From Pseudoduganella rivuli (GTDB lineage Bacteria > Pseudomonadota > Gammaproteobacteria > Burkholderiales > Burkholderiaceae_D): a DNA stretch of 64,000 bases. The position numbers and the translations under genes are program-made. Below the pieces are notes generated by a model that ran no database searches, was not told where the DNA came from, and saw only the letters and a program-made list of their open reading frames with translations. Shown in pieces: positions 9,066 to 17,536 of the stretch. Position 1 is the first letter of the stretch. Every line of letters starts with the position of its first letter. The stretch is taken from contig NZ_WKJJ01000024.1 of the NCBI RefSeq assembly GCF_009674485.1, positions 47,202 through 111,201 on the forward strand, in the 5' to 3' direction.

Positions 9066-10268
9066 ATGAAAAACGATATTTCACGCGGCATGGTGGCCTT
9101 GCTGGCCGGCGCCTCCGGCCTGATTGCCGCCAGCCTGTATTACGCGCAACCGCTGGTCGGCCCCATCAGCGCGGCGACCGGCTTGTCGCCTGCGGCAGCG
9201 GGCCTGATTGTGACCCTGACGCAGGCCGGCTATGCCATCGGCCTGTTGTTCGTGGTCCCGCTGGGCGACCTGCTGGAAAACCGCAAGCTGGTGTTCTGCG
9301 CCCTGCTGTTCGCGGCGGCGGCGCTGGCGGCAGCGGCAGCCAGCCACAGCGCCACGCAATTCCTGCTGGCGTCGCTGGCCATCGGCCTCGGCTCGGTCGC
9401 GGCCCAGGTGCTGGTGCCGTTCGCCGCCCACCTGTCGCACGAGGCGACGCGCGGGCAGACGGTGGGCAAGGTGGTGAGCGGCCTGCTGCTGGGGATCATG
9501 CTGGCGCGTCCCGCTGCCAGCCTGATTGCCGATCACGCCAGCTGGCGCGTGGTGTTCAGCACCGCATCCGTGCTGGTGGCGCTGCTGGCCTTCGTGCTGC
9601 GTGCGCGGCTGCCGGAACGGGTGCCGTCTTCAGGTCTGACTTACGGCGCCCTGATCGGCTCGCTGTGGCGCCTGTTCCGCACCACGCCGGTATTGCGCCG
9701 CCGGGCGGCTTATCACGCCGGCCTGTTCGGCGCCTTCAGCATGTTCTGGACGGTGGCGCCCCTGGTGCTGGAAGGTGAACGCTTCCACCTGTCCCAGACC
9801 GGCATTGCGCTGTTCGCCCTGGCCGGTATGGCAGGCGCCATCGCCTCGCCCTTCGCAGGCAAGCTGGCCGACAAAGGCCATACGCTGGCGGCGACGGCCG
9901 GCGCGCTGCTGCTCGGCATCCTGGGTTTTGCGCTGCCACTGTGGGAACCAGCGTCGCGTCCGGTCGCGCTGGGCATGCTGGTGATCGCCGCCATCGTGCT
10001 GGACATGGGCGTGGCCGCCAACCTGGTGCTGGGCCAGCGCGCCCTGTTCGCCATGGGCGCGGAAGTACGTAGCCGCTTGAACGGCATTTACTTTGCGCTG
10101 TTCTTCGCGGGCGGGGCACTTGGTTCGGCCACCGGCGCCTGGATGCTGGCCACCCACGGCTGGCGGGCGGCCCTGCTGACCGGCATGGCTTTCCCGGCCG
10201 CGGCCCTGCTGTGCTGGATCACGGAAGCGCTGGCCGTGCGTACTGTGGCTGCGAGCCAGCGCGCCTGA
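9066..10268 (+). CDS. MFS transporter, divergent from LysR regulator
   Basis: 400 aa from the ATG at 9066 (GGAG 7 nt upstream); a longer frame from 9012 has no ribosome site and would prefix the first helix with non-hydrophobic sequence. About twelve hydrophobic segments are visible, with the cytoplasmic loop 2-3 signature near GDLLENRKLV and a central charged loop near residue 195 (RLPERVPSS). It resembles the YnfM/AraJ-like efflux branch of the family. Substrate unknown; likely controlled by the divergent LysR protein. Its 3' side borders the first ssb-terminator copy, the left end of the island. Confidence 0.85.
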   Translation: MKNDISRGMVALLAGASGLIAASLYYAQPLVGPISAATGLSPAAAGLIVTLTQAGYAIGLLFVVPLGDLLENRKLVFCALLFAAAALAAAAASHSATQFLLASLAIGLGSVAAQVLVPFAAHLSHEATRGQTVGKVVSGLLLGIMLARPAASLIADHASWRVVFSTASVLVALLAFVLRARLPERVPSSGLTYGALIGSLWRLFRTTPVLRRRAAYHAGLFGAFSMFWTVAPLVLEGERFHLSQTGIALFALAGMAGAIASPFAGKLADKGHTLAATAGALLLGILGFALPLWEPASRPVALGMLVIAAIVLDMGVAANLVLGQRALFAMGAEVRSRLNGIYFALFFAGGALGSATGAWMLATHGWRAALLTGMAFPAAALLCWITEALAVRTVAASQRA

Positions 10269-10280
10269 CCGCCAATGTAA

Positions 10281-10347
10281 AAGCCCCGTAACGTGATTGC
10301 GTTACGGGGCTTGGTTCACAACCGGTTCCGGGATCGGTTTAGAACGG
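10281..10347 (-). repeat. ssb 3'-end copy 1: terminator hairpin plus stop region (left island end)
   Basis: Hairpin AAGCCCCGTAACG (10281-10293) / complement (10300-10312) is followed by 27 nt and then TAGAACGG (10340-10347). Read leftward this is Pro-Phe-stop, the last codons of SSB, here with a TAA stop. The intact ssb at the other end of the island has the same layout and identical 27-nt spacing. I take this as the ancestral ssb terminator, left behind when the island entered. It probably also terminates the MFS gene. Confidence 0.65.
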
Positions 10348-10362
10348 TTGTGCGTACCTGCG

Positions 10363-10458
10363 GACGTAAACAACGATGTCAACAGTTGCATCGCGCCCGT
10401 AGCTTCGGGCTCCGTGTACACCTTTCGCTGGGCAATCTGTCGGCGCTTGTAAACAACG
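10363..10458 (+). repeat. Left-end GTAAACAA sites of module A
   Basis: GACGTAAACAACG at 10363-10375 and TTGTAAACAACG at 10447-10458. The first is the exact reverse complement of 12765-12777 at the other end of the module; a fourth site lies at 12725-12737. They could be recombinase arm sites or transposase-binding ends. Confidence 0.55.
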
Positions 10459-10507
10459 TGGCCACCTCTACACCTTGAACTAACTGAGTTTAGTTCAACG
10501 ATTTCGA

Positions 10508-10840
10508 TCAGCCCGATAGATCTCTGTGTCGTTCCGCATTAGAAAGAACGGACAGCCGTGGCCGCCCAGGGCGCTCTAGACTTGTACTTGGTGTGCTGGC
10601 GGTTGCTAGCTGCAGACGTGCGGCCGCAGCGTCGAGCCAAGTGCGGATGTCGACCGCAAACCAACACGCTTTGCGCTTCTATGGGAACGCCCTCATCGGC
10701 AACTCGCTGCGGTAGCCCATTTGGCTGACAGCCTCGGGCGACGTAGAGAGCAGCTCGGCGAGCTCGTGGCGATTAATGATCGCCTGATCGGCCATACGAG
10801 CAAACGTCACGCGGATATCTTGGGTCAGCACTTTTGTCAT
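10508..10840 (-). pseudogene. AlpA-like small HTH regulator, interrupted by an in-frame TAG
   Basis: The frame starts at the ATG at 10840 with a strong site (AGGAG, 8 nt upstream) and reads MTKVLTQDIRVTFARMADQA, then ELAELLSTSPEAVSQM, GYRSELPMRAFP, and a TAG at 10681-10679 after 53 codons. Past the stop the same frame continues KRKACWFAVDIRTWLDAAAA and ends at a TGA at 10510-10508. Pattern and length match the small AlpA/excisionase-like DNA-binding proteins of mobile elements, where an Arg/Lys-rich beta turn leads to W-x-x-x-D-I-x-x-W-L. The TAG cuts the domain exactly there. Most likely a nonsense pseudogene; stop-codon readthrough or a functional short form cannot be excluded. It is divergent from the ATPase gene, about 190 bp away. 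Confidence 0.6.
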
Positions 10841-11029
10841 CTTTTTTCTCCTGCGTTGATGATGAACACAGAGTACGGGGTGACCATGACCCGTAAATGG
10901 GCCCTTTTTGAAGTTGAGGACTGGTCATGGACGCAGGCGCCATGCCAGCCGGGCCACAGGACCGGTTCTTTGGCTGAGATCGCGAGTTTTACGTAGAATG
11001 CCTGTTTCCCCCCAGGCAACGGAGCGGTC

Positions 11030-12679
11030 GTGCCGAAAGAAAAACCTGTCAATCACATCCAAAAGATCGCATTCTGCGGCCTGCGCCGCCTCAACCCCTT
11101 CGTTTTTTCCGCCGGCGATCCTTTCCCGGCTTGGCTGCGCGCACGCGCATGGCATGAATTCGGCGACGTCAACGTGTTTATTGGCGCGAACGGCGCCGGC
11201 AAGTCTACTGTTTTGGAACTAGTGGATTTGTTGCGCAATCCGGACCGTTTAGTGACGCTACCGCGCGAAAACCAGACGGCCTTCGAATTGAGCGCCTTCG
11301 ACATCATCCTGTCGGACGGAGCGCAATTGATCGGCATGGCGAAGTCGCACGCGATCAACGGCCAACCGGACGCTGACAATATCGACCGGACGACACGCCG
11401 CCTCGACATCCAGTTTGTCACCCTGCTGGGAGGCAAAGGAGACGACAAGTACCTCAATTTCAACCGAAACATCAGCAAAATCGAACTCGATGGGGATTCG
11501 AGTGAGTGCCTGCGCCAGGGTTTCTCCCGCTTCGGGGTCGAGATCGCTTATTGGGAGCCATCCGCGCCTGTGTCGGCCACGGCGCTGGTAGACGAACTAA
11601 ATGCCGCGCGCGTCTATCTGTGCGGCATCGTCTCCGAAACGGAATGGATGGATCGCCATGCGCCCCCGGGCTGGGACGGCGTGGGCAGCAAAATCCGCCA
11701 GACGCCTTGTTACGCGGCCGAGGACGAGCGCGTCGGCATCTATCTTTCCGACGATGCACGTCAGCATAATATGGTGCCGGTCACGGCGCTGCCAGCGGGC
11801 TGGCGCCAACTGGGGTCAATCCTGACCTGGCTGAAGCACGTTCCAGACGGCGCAATCTGTCTCCTCGAAGAGCCGGAGACCCATTTACATCCGCACCTGC
11901 AGCGCTATCTAGCGCGTCGGATCGGCGACATCGCCCAGAAGCGGCGCCTGCAGCTGTTCATTGCCACTCATTCCACGGTGTTCCAGCAAATGAATGCTTG
12001 GCCACACGGCGTGCGGCTGTTCGAGGCGCGTCCGACCGAATTGTCCACCTTGGATTCGGCCTGGCGGGTGCTCGATGCGCTCGGCATCAAGGGCTCGGAC
12101 CTGTCGCAAAGCAACGGTGTAATTTGGGTCGAGGGACCGTCCGACCGCCTGTACGTCAAGCACTGGATCAAGCTGTACTGCCAAGCCAAGGGCCTGCCGG
12201 AACCGCTAGAGAACGTCGAGTATTCGTTCTTGCTGTATGGCGGCGCGGCGCTGAACCACTTCGGCATCGACGAGATCGATGCCTTCATCGACATGCTCAG
12301 GATTAACCGCAACCTCGCCATCGTCATGGACCGCGACCTGGACTTCGTCGACGACCCGGACGGCAAGCTTATCTGCATGCGCCCGTCGTCCGCCAAGCAG
12401 AGGGTCCTCTCCGCGCTAGCCGCCTTCGAAGGTGCGCGCACCCATGCATGGGTCACTGACGGGTACACCATCGAGTCTTACCTACCCCACGCGCTTCAGA
12501 CCGAACATTTCGACGTCGACAACGGCCGTCTCGTATTGAAGAAGCACCGCAACAAGGTAGCCATCGCCAACCAATACGTCCGCACCCACGCGCGCTGGGA
12601 CGGCTGCGCCGACCGCCCCGACACGCTGCTGACGCGCATCGAGGCACTAGTGGACGCTCTTCGCGCCTGGAACCGCTAG
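11030..12679 (+). CDS. OLD-type AAA ATPase with C-terminal TOPRIM domain
   Basis: 549 aa, GTG start at 11030 with GGAG 5 nt upstream. The SMC/ABC-like ATPase half has Walker A GANGAGKST (residues 52-60), Walker B/D-loop CLLEEPETHLHP (277-288) and the switch histidine in IATHST (311-316). The C-terminal half is a TOPRIM nuclease: Glu 368 in IWVEGPSD and the DRD pair at 434-436 (IVMDRDLDF). This is the architecture of OLD family nucleases, which also provide the ATPase/TOPRIM part of Gabija, PARIS-like and type I-A retron systems. No UvrD-like or RT partner is adjacent, so it is probably a stand-alone OLD (class 1-like) protein. Its place as the only intact gene of a small island module suggests phage defence; that role is inferred. 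Confidence 0.85.
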   Translation: MPKEKPVNHIQKIAFCGLRRLNPFVFSAGDPFPAWLRARAWHEFGDVNVFIGANGAGKSTVLELVDLLRNPDRLVTLPRENQTAFELSAFDIILSDGAQLIGMAKSHAINGQPDADNIDRTTRRLDIQFVTLLGGKGDDKYLNFNRNISKIELDGDSSECLRQGFSRFGVEIAYWEPSAPVSATALVDELNAARVYLCGIVSETEWMDRHAPPGWDGVGSKIRQTPCYAAEDERVGIYLSDDARQHNMVPVTALPAGWRQLGSILTWLKHVPDGAICLLEEPETHLHPHLQRYLARRIGDIAQKRRLQLFIATHSTVFQQMNAWPHGVRLFEARPTELSTLDSAWRVLDALGIKGSDLSQSNGVIWVEGPSDRLYVKHWIKLYCQAKGLPEPLENVEYSFLLYGGAALNHFGIDEIDAFIDMLRINRNLAIVMDRDLDFVDDPDGKLICMRPSSAKQRVLSALAAFEGARTHAWVTDGYTIESYLPHALQTEHFDVDNGRLVLKKHRNKVAIANQYVRTHARWDGCADRPDTLLTRIEALVDALRAWNR

Positions 12680-12724
12680 GGTCAATCTGTCTGAATTTAG
12701 AGTAGCTATAAAACTGGTGAGCTG

Positions 12725-12777
12725 ACTTGTTTACGTCATGCGCGGGTACGTGGAAGTGCCAAACCGTTGTTTACGTC
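12725..12777 (-). repeat. Right-end GTAAACAA sites of module A
   Basis: ACTTGTTTACGTC (12725-12737) and CGTTGTTTACGTC (12765-12777). The second is the perfect 13-bp inverse of 10363-10375, so the two module ends carry inverted, doubled copies of one motif. Confidence 0.55.
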
Positions 12778-12798
12778 TCAGACCATCCCATAATGCAA

Positions 12799-12867
12799 AA
12801 GCCCCTGTAACTTCAATCAGTTACAAGGGCTTCTTTACACTACGGCGTTAGGTACGTACTAGAACGG
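12799..12867 (-). repeat. ssb 3'-end copy 2, boundary between modules A and B
   Basis: Hairpin AAGCCCCTGTAACT (12799-12812) with AGTTACAAGGGCTT (12819-12832, one mismatch), then 27 nt, then TAGAACGG (12860-12867). Same layout as copies 1 and 3. The sequence past the core (TTATGCCTAC) resembles that after copy 1 (TTGTGCGTAC) but not ssb, as expected of a module end. Confidence 0.65.
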
Positions 12868-12911
12868 TTATGCCTACTAAAAAGTGTTGTTAGCCCCCTC
12901 CATGAGAGTGA

Positions 12912-13169
12912 GTGAATGCCCAATCCAGTCATCAGATTGTTGGCAACCTTGATGGACGCACACTTTTTTATAGTAAATATCGGGCTCAAGGCCTCGATTT
13001 GTGGGCAAGCAACCGGCTTTACGGGATACTGCCGCGGCGCGATCCAAGATTTATTTACGCAATCGCCAGCGCTGTGTGCAATGCCGAGCGAGCAGATCAT
13101 TTGATTGGCGCCGGAGCCTCTCCTAACGGCCGGCTGGCCCTGCCTGCACTTGCCGTAAAGAAGCATTGA
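12912..13169 (+). CDS. Small hypothetical protein, 85 aa
   Basis: GTG-started frame giving VNAQSSHQIVGNLDGRTL and ending ALPALAVKKH. The ribosome site is poor (GAGAG) and I know no homologue. Composition is protein-like (an amphipathic middle with FIYAIASAVCNAERADHLI), and it fills the space between the module boundary and IS66. It may be a real small gene, a fragment cut by IS66, or chance. Confidence 0.25.
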   Translation: MNAQSSHQIVGNLDGRTLFYSKYRAQGLDLWASNRLYGILPRRDPRFIYAIASAVCNAERADHLIGAGASPNGRLALPALAVKKH

Positions 13170-13342
13170 GATACCATTTGCCTCACGATGCGCGGCGCAC
13201 TTCGGCCAGCTGCGGACTGCTTAGTCAACTACTTCTGAGCTACATCTCATACTAATTTTCGGGAGGGAGAATTGCCGTAAGCGTCGTCTCCGCACCGTGT
13301 AGACACTCGACAGCTTCAGACGCAAAGTAGTCCCCACTATTT

Positions 13343-13717
13343 TTGGTGGGGACTATTTTGGTAGGTGAAGCAGAACAGAAGAAGCGCCGACGCAGCACGA
13401 ACTACCCGCTGGCGTTCAAGCGGCAGCTGGCGCAGCAAGCTTGCGATGAGTCGGTGTCGGTAGCCCAGTTGGCGCTGCAGCACGGGCTGAACACGAACAT
13501 GCTGTTTCGCTGGCGACGCCAACTGCGAGCCGGCTTGCTCGACACGACAGCGCAGTTTCTGCCAGTGGCGTTGGCAGCCGAGCCGAAAGCACTTCCCGGC
13601 GTCGGTGCCGGTGGCGCCGGGAGCATTGAGATCCAGTTGGGCCAGGCCAAAGTCTGCATTCGTGGTGCTCCCGATCCGGCCACGCTGGCGCTGGTATTGC
13701 AGGGGTTGCGTCCGTGA
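13343..13717 (+). CDS. tnpA: IS66 accessory protein TnpA
   Basis: 124 aa (TTG start at 13343; GTG at 13346 or TTG at 13358 are equally possible). The N-terminal half is the usual HTH of IS66 Orf1: a basic stretch KKRRRSTNYPLAFKRQLAQQ, then VSVAQLALQHGLNTNMLFRW. The C-terminal part ends in the short beta region seen in the family. Its TGA overlaps the GTG start of tnpB in the typical IS66 translational coupling. Confidence 0.85.
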   Translation: MVGTILVGEAEQKKRRRSTNYPLAFKRQLAQQACDESVSVAQLALQHGLNTNMLFRWRRQLRAGLLDTTAQFLPVALAAEPKALPGVGAGGAGSIEIQLGQAKVCIRGAPDPATLALVLQGLRP

Positions 13718-14061
13718 TCGGTCTGCCCGCTGGCACCCGCATCTGGCTGGCGGCCGGCGTGACCGATATGCGCTCCGGCTTCAATGGCTTGGCCGCGAAG
13801 GTGGAGACGGCCCTGAAGGAAGACCCGTACAGCGGGCACGTGTTCGTGTTCCGCGGCCGGCGCGGCGACCTGGTCAAGGTGCTATGGTGGACCGGCGATG
13901 GCCTATGCCTGTTGTGCAAACGGCTCGAGCGCGGACGCTTCGTCTGGCCCCAGGCCAGTGAAGGCACGGTGACGCTGACGCAGGCCCAGCTCTCGATGCT
14001 ATTGGAAGGAATCGACTGGCGCCGGCCCGAGCGCACCTGGCGCCCGCAGTCGGCCTTGTAA
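13714..14061 (+). CDS. tnpB: IS66 accessory protein TnpB
   Basis: 115 aa, GTG start overlapping the tnpA stop. Hallmarks of the IS66 Orf2 family are intact: VTDMRSGFNGLAAKV, VFVFRGRRGDLVKVLWW, and LERGRFVWP. It is required for transposition in this family, though its biochemical role is not known. Length is normal. Confidence 0.9.
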   Translation: MIGLPAGTRIWLAAGVTDMRSGFNGLAAKVETALKEDPYSGHVFVFRGRRGDLVKVLWWTGDGLCLLCKRLERGRFVWPQASEGTVTLTQAQLSMLLEGIDWRRPERTWRPQSAL

Positions 14062-14091
14062 ACGTGGCGCGCCCCGCGTAAACTGGGCCGC

Positions 14092-15657
14092 ATGCTTGAC
14101 GCCGCCCACCTGCCCGACGATATCGCCGCCTTGAAAGCCATGCTGCTGGCGCGCGAGGCGGCGTTGCAGGCCAGCGAAGCGCGCGTGGCGCACCTGTCCG
14201 CTGAACTATCGACCCGCACGGCCGAAATCGAGCACCTCAAGCTGGTGCTGGCCAAGCTGCGACGCATGCAGTTTGGCCGCCGCTCCGAGAAGCTCGACCA
14301 GCAAATCGAACAGCTGGAACTCAAGCTCGAAGACCTGGAAGCAGAAGCGGTGGTGGCCGAAGCACAGGCACCTGTGGAAATGGCGCCGCGCAGGAAGGCC
14401 GAACGCAAGCCGCTGCCGTCGCACCTGCCGCGCGAAGACCGCGTACTGCTTCCATCCAGTGAGGCCTGCCCGGATTGCGGCGGCGAACTCAAGGCCTTGG
14501 GCGAAGACGTATCGGAACAGCTGGAGTTTGTGCCGGCCAGCTTCCGTGTCATCCGTCACGTGCGTCCCAAGCTGGCCTGCGCCTGCTGCGATCGAATCGT
14601 GCAGGCGCCGGCGGCCAGCCGTCCCATCGAACGTGGCCTGCCTGGCCCTGGCCTGCTGGCACACGTGCTGGTAGCGAAGTATGCCGACCACCTGCCGCTG
14701 TACCGCCAAAGCGTGATCTATGCGCGCGAGGGTGTGAAACTGGACCGCTCGCTGCTGGCCAACTGGGTCGGCGCCTGCCACACCTTGCTGCGTCCACTGG
14801 TCGATGCCGTGCAGCGGCATGTGTTTGCCGCTGCCAAGCTGCACGCCGACGACACGCCGATCCCGGTGCTGGCACCCGGCAATGGCAGCACCCGTACCGC
14901 GCGGCTGTGGACCTATGTGCGCGATGACTGCGACAGCGCCTCGGACGTGCCACCGGCTGTGTGGTTTGCTTACTCACCGGACCGCAAAGGTATCCATCCA
15001 CAAACCCATCTCGCCGAATTTAAGGGCGTGCTGCAAGCCGATGCTTATGCCGGCTTTAACGCCATCTTCGAAACGAATCAGGTGGTTGAAGCCGCTTGCT
15101 GGGCCCATGCCCGTCGAAAGTTCCATGACCTGCATGCCGTGCGGCCTTCGGCCATCACAACCGAAGCGCTGGATCGGATCGGTGCCCTGTACGCCATCGA
15201 AGCCGAAGTGCGCGGCAAACCACCAGAGCAGCGATGTCTGGTACGCCAGGCAAAAGCACGACCACTACTCGATGACCTGGAACGATGGTTGCGCGCCACG
15301 CTGGAAACGTTGTCGCGTAAATCCGATACCGCTGGCGCCATCCTATATGCCTTGAAGCTGTGGCCGGCGCTGACGCGTTACCGTGACGATGGACGGATCG
15401 AGATCGACAACTCGGCCGCAGAGCGGGCGCTGCGCGGCATCGCCCTCGGCCGGCGGAACTACCTCTTTGCCGGGGCCGACAGCGGCGGTGAACGGATTGC
15501 TTCCATTTACTCCCTGATCGGCACCGCCAAGCTCAATGGCGTTGATCCTGAAGCTTGGCTGCGCCATGTGCTGGCGCACATCGCCGATCATCCGGTCAAT
15601 CGCGTCGACGACTTCCTGCCCTGGAGCTGCGTGCAGCACTTCGCGGCTGGCAAATAA
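14092..15657 (+). CDS. tnpC: IS66 transposase TnpC (DDE)
   Basis: 521 aa, full length. An N-terminal coiled coil (residues about 10-90) is followed by a CPDCG...CACC zinc-binding region (126-166) and the catalytic domain with HADDTP (251-256), LQADAYAGF (314-322) and the late acidic block EIDNSAAERALR, giving a DDE set. The C-terminal IS66 tail (DDFLPW) is present. Nothing looks broken, so the element may be active. It sits inside island module B, 71 bp before the end of the leftward AraC gene. Confidence 0.92.
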   Translation: MLDAAHLPDDIAALKAMLLAREAALQASEARVAHLSAELSTRTAEIEHLKLVLAKLRRMQFGRRSEKLDQQIEQLELKLEDLEAEAVVAEAQAPVEMAPRRKAERKPLPSHLPREDRVLLPSSEACPDCGGELKALGEDVSEQLEFVPASFRVIRHVRPKLACACCDRIVQAPAASRPIERGLPGPGLLAHVLVAKYADHLPLYRQSVIYAREGVKLDRSLLANWVGACHTLLRPLVDAVQRHVFAAAKLHADDTPIPVLAPGNGSTRTARLWTYVRDDCDSASDVPPAVWFAYSPDRKGIHPQTHLAEFKGVLQADAYAGFNAIFETNQVVEAACWAHARRKFHDLHAVRPSAITTEALDRIGALYAIEAEVRGKPPEQRCLVRQAKARPLLDDLERWLRATLETLSRKSDTAGAILYALKLWPALTRYRDDGRIEIDNSAAERALRGIALGRRNYLFAGADSGGERIASIYSLIGTAKLNGVDPEAWLRHVLAHIADHPVNRVDDFLPWSCVQHFAAGK

Positions 15658-15728
15658 ATGAACGCTGGCCTGCGGCCAGCCATCATTAACTAAACTGTAT
15701 TGGTTCAGACTTGCTCTGACACCGCGCG

Positions 15729-16658
15729 TCAGATCTCGCTGAAGGTCCCGGAACGTAATTGCCGGTGCCGCCCCGGGCTTTCTCCCACGATCCGTTTAAA
15801 GGCGGAACTGAAGGCCGCCTCGGAACCATAGCCGACGCTTTCAGCGACCGAGGCAATACTTTTCCCTTCTCGCAGCGCGGCACCAGCTTTTGCGATACGC
15901 CAATTGGTCAGGTAATCGATGGGCGCCATGCCAACGAGCTCCCTGAAGCGCTCGGCAAACGTTGTGCGTGACATCGCCACCGCCGCCCCAAGTTCGCCCA
16001 CTTTCCAGCGCCGGGCAACGTCCGCATGGATGAGAGCAAGGGCGGCTCCGATCTTTGGATCGGCAAGTGCGCCAAGCCAACCCCGCATATACGCTCCTGA
16101 CTCCAAATGCTCGCGCAGGACTTGTACCAGCACCATGTTGGCGAGGCTCGCCGCGGCAACCGATGCGCCGGGACGGGGCGTCTCTGTCTCAAGCCGCAAA
16201 AGATCGAGCAAGCACCGCAGCGCCGGAGCCGTTTCAGCGGCAGCCGGGATATGGATAAGCGGCGGCAGGGATTTCAGCAAGAGTTCGCAGGTGCTGGCAT
16301 CCAGGACGAAGCGGCCTCCCGTTGCACTGGCCTTCGCCCCAGTCTGGCCATAACGCACGATTCCGTCTGCGCAACGGTGCGTGACAAGCACTTCACGGCC
16401 ATCGGCCGGAGCAAGAGCGGGATCGCTTCCGACGCAATACGGCTGTCCTTGCGTCAGCAGGTAGAAATCGCCGGCCTTCAGTTCGACCGGCGCGGCGTCA
16501 TCTTCGAACCATAGCCAGAACGAGCCTGCCAGGATGCCGCCGAACTTGATGTGTTCATAAGCAGAAAAGCGCAGCGACCAGGATCCGGACGCTTCAAACC
16601 GCGCCGACAGCACGCTTTCGACCTTGAGCAGATGAAAGATATCCGAGAGAGGGTCCAT
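15729..16658 (-). CDS. AraC family regulator with cupin-type sensor domain
   Basis: 309 aa from the ATG at 16658; a TTG six codons upstream is the alternative. The N-terminal half fits the AraC_binding/cupin_6 type (FWLWFEDDAAPVELKAGDFY, then VLVTHRCADGIVRYG). The C-terminal half is a double HTH: WKVGELGAAVAMSRTTFAERF and KSIASVAESVGYGSEAAFSS, ending in the usual P-G-R-H-R-Q-L-R tail. It is divergent from the SDR gene 140 bp away. In this family a divergent dehydrogenase is normally the target, so it probably controls that gene. Confidence 0.88.
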   Translation of the reverse strand: MDPLSDIFHLLKVESVLSARFEASGSWSLRFSAYEHIKFGGILAGSFWLWFEDDAAPVELKAGDFYLLTQGQPYCVGSDPALAPADGREVLVTHRCADGIVRYGQTGAKASATGGRFVLDASTCELLLKSLPPLIHIPAAAETAPALRCLLDLLRLETETPRPGASVAAASLANMVLVQVLREHLESGAYMRGWLGALADPKIGAALALIHADVARRWKVGELGAAVAMSRTTFAERFRELVGMAPIDYLTNWRIAKAGAALREGKSIASVAESVGYGSEAAFSSAFKRIVGESPGRHRQLRSGTFSEI

Positions 16659-16798
16659 TGCAATCCGTACGATCAATAAAGAAAAACGGTAATTGGATTA
16701 TAGATTGGCGCGCCAAACTAGACGAACATGGGTGTGTCGGGCGTGCCGGAGCAATATCAGGATGTTCGCCCTCTTAAACAAGCGATGAGGAAAATATC

Positions 16799-17536
16799 AT
16801 GTCGACAATCATGGATAAGGTCGTTGTTATCACGGGCGCGAGCAGCGGCATAGGTGAGGCAACGGCTCTGCTATTAGCGGAGCGTGGGGCGAAGGTGGTG
16901 CTGGGAGCGCGTGGAGAGCGTCGGCTTCGCGACCTCTCCGACCGGATTGGCAAGGCAGGGGGGCATTGTGCATGGGCATGCACGGACGTTAAGCGGCGAG
17001 AGGACATGTCGCATCTTGTACATCTGGCATGCGAGCGATATGGCCAGCTCGACGTGCTGATCAACAACGCCGGCGTCGGGCCGATCTCTCCCTTCGACGA
17101 GCTGCGCGTGGACGATTGGGACAATACGATCGACGTGAACATCAAAGGCGTGCTGTATGGAATCGCCGCCGCATTGCCGGTCTTTCGTTCGCAGGGTTTT
17201 GGACATTTCATCAATACCGCTTCCACCGCCGCTCATCGCATCACCCCGAACATGGCGGTCTACGCCGCAAGCAAGGGCGCGGTGCGGGCAATCTCGGAGG
17301 GTTTGCGGCAGGAGGCGGGAGACAAATTGCGCGTGACAGTCATTTCACCAGGCTTTACGCGGACAAACTTTGCGGACTCGGTGACGAATCCGGAAGCAAA
17401 GGCGCAAATCTCCGACTCAATGGATAAGTTCGCCATGCCGCCGGATGCCATTGCCCGGGCGATTGCGTTTGCCATCGAGCAGCCTTCCGATGTCGACGTG
17501 GGCGAGATTATTGTCCGCCCCACAGCCCAGGGGTAG
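16799..17536 (+). CDS. Short-chain dehydrogenase/reductase (SDR)
   Basis: 245 aa; ATG at 16799 with GAGGAAA upstream. Classical SDR: cofactor loop TGASSGIGEA (residues about 12-21), DVK/NNAG motif (LINNAGVGP), catalytic Ser in INTASTAAH and Y-x-x-x-K in VYAASKGAV, then SPGFTRTNF. An Arg after the second strand (LGARGERRL) favours NADP(H). It reduces or oxidises an unknown alcohol/ketone. Divergent from and probably regulated by the AraC protein. The pair looks like passenger metabolism in the island. Confidence 0.9.
   Translation: MSTIMDKVVVITGASSGIGEATALLLAERGAKVVLGARGERRLRDLSDRIGKAGGHCAWACTDVKRREDMSHLVHLACERYGQLDVLINNAGVGPISPFDELRVDDWDNTIDVNIKGVLYGIAAALPVFRSQGFGHFINTASTAAHRITPNMAVYAASKGAVRAISEGLRQEAGDKLRVTVISPGFTRTNFADSVTNPEAKAQISDSMDKFAMPPDAIARAIAFAIEQPSDVDVGEIIVRPTAQG

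Larger units (their letters stand above)
13343..15657 (+). mobile_element. IS66-family insertion sequence (minimal extent)
   Basis: Contains the complete tnpA-tnpB-tnpC set of an IS66 element. The span given is the coding part. The true ends lie roughly between 13290 and 13340 on the left and 15660 and 15728 on the right; TGTAGACACTC (13301 region) and the complement of GCTCTGACA (15712 region) are weak candidates. I could not find perfect terminal repeats or an 8-bp target duplication. Confidence 0.7.

Noticed and set aside
10293..10478. A rightward reading frame over the left island end
   Set aside because: It overlaps the hairpin and the GACGTAAACAACG sites, has no ribosome site and no family resemblance.
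10340..12860. Tn7-like transposon ends
   Set aside because: The repeats resemble multiple transposase sites, but no tns genes, no TGT/ACA tips and no 5-bp target duplication are visible, and the ssb 3' copies point to site-specific recombination.
12799..12867. Integron attC site, because of the palindrome and a GTTAGGT nearby
   Set aside because: No paired core sites with the attC layout, no intI, and the sequence is fully explained as an ssb-terminator copy.
13290..15728. Terminal inverted repeats and 8-bp target duplication of the IS66 copy
   Set aside because: Candidate ends (TGTAGACACTC and complement of GCTCTGACA; CCGCACCG and CCGCGCGT) match too poorly to claim.
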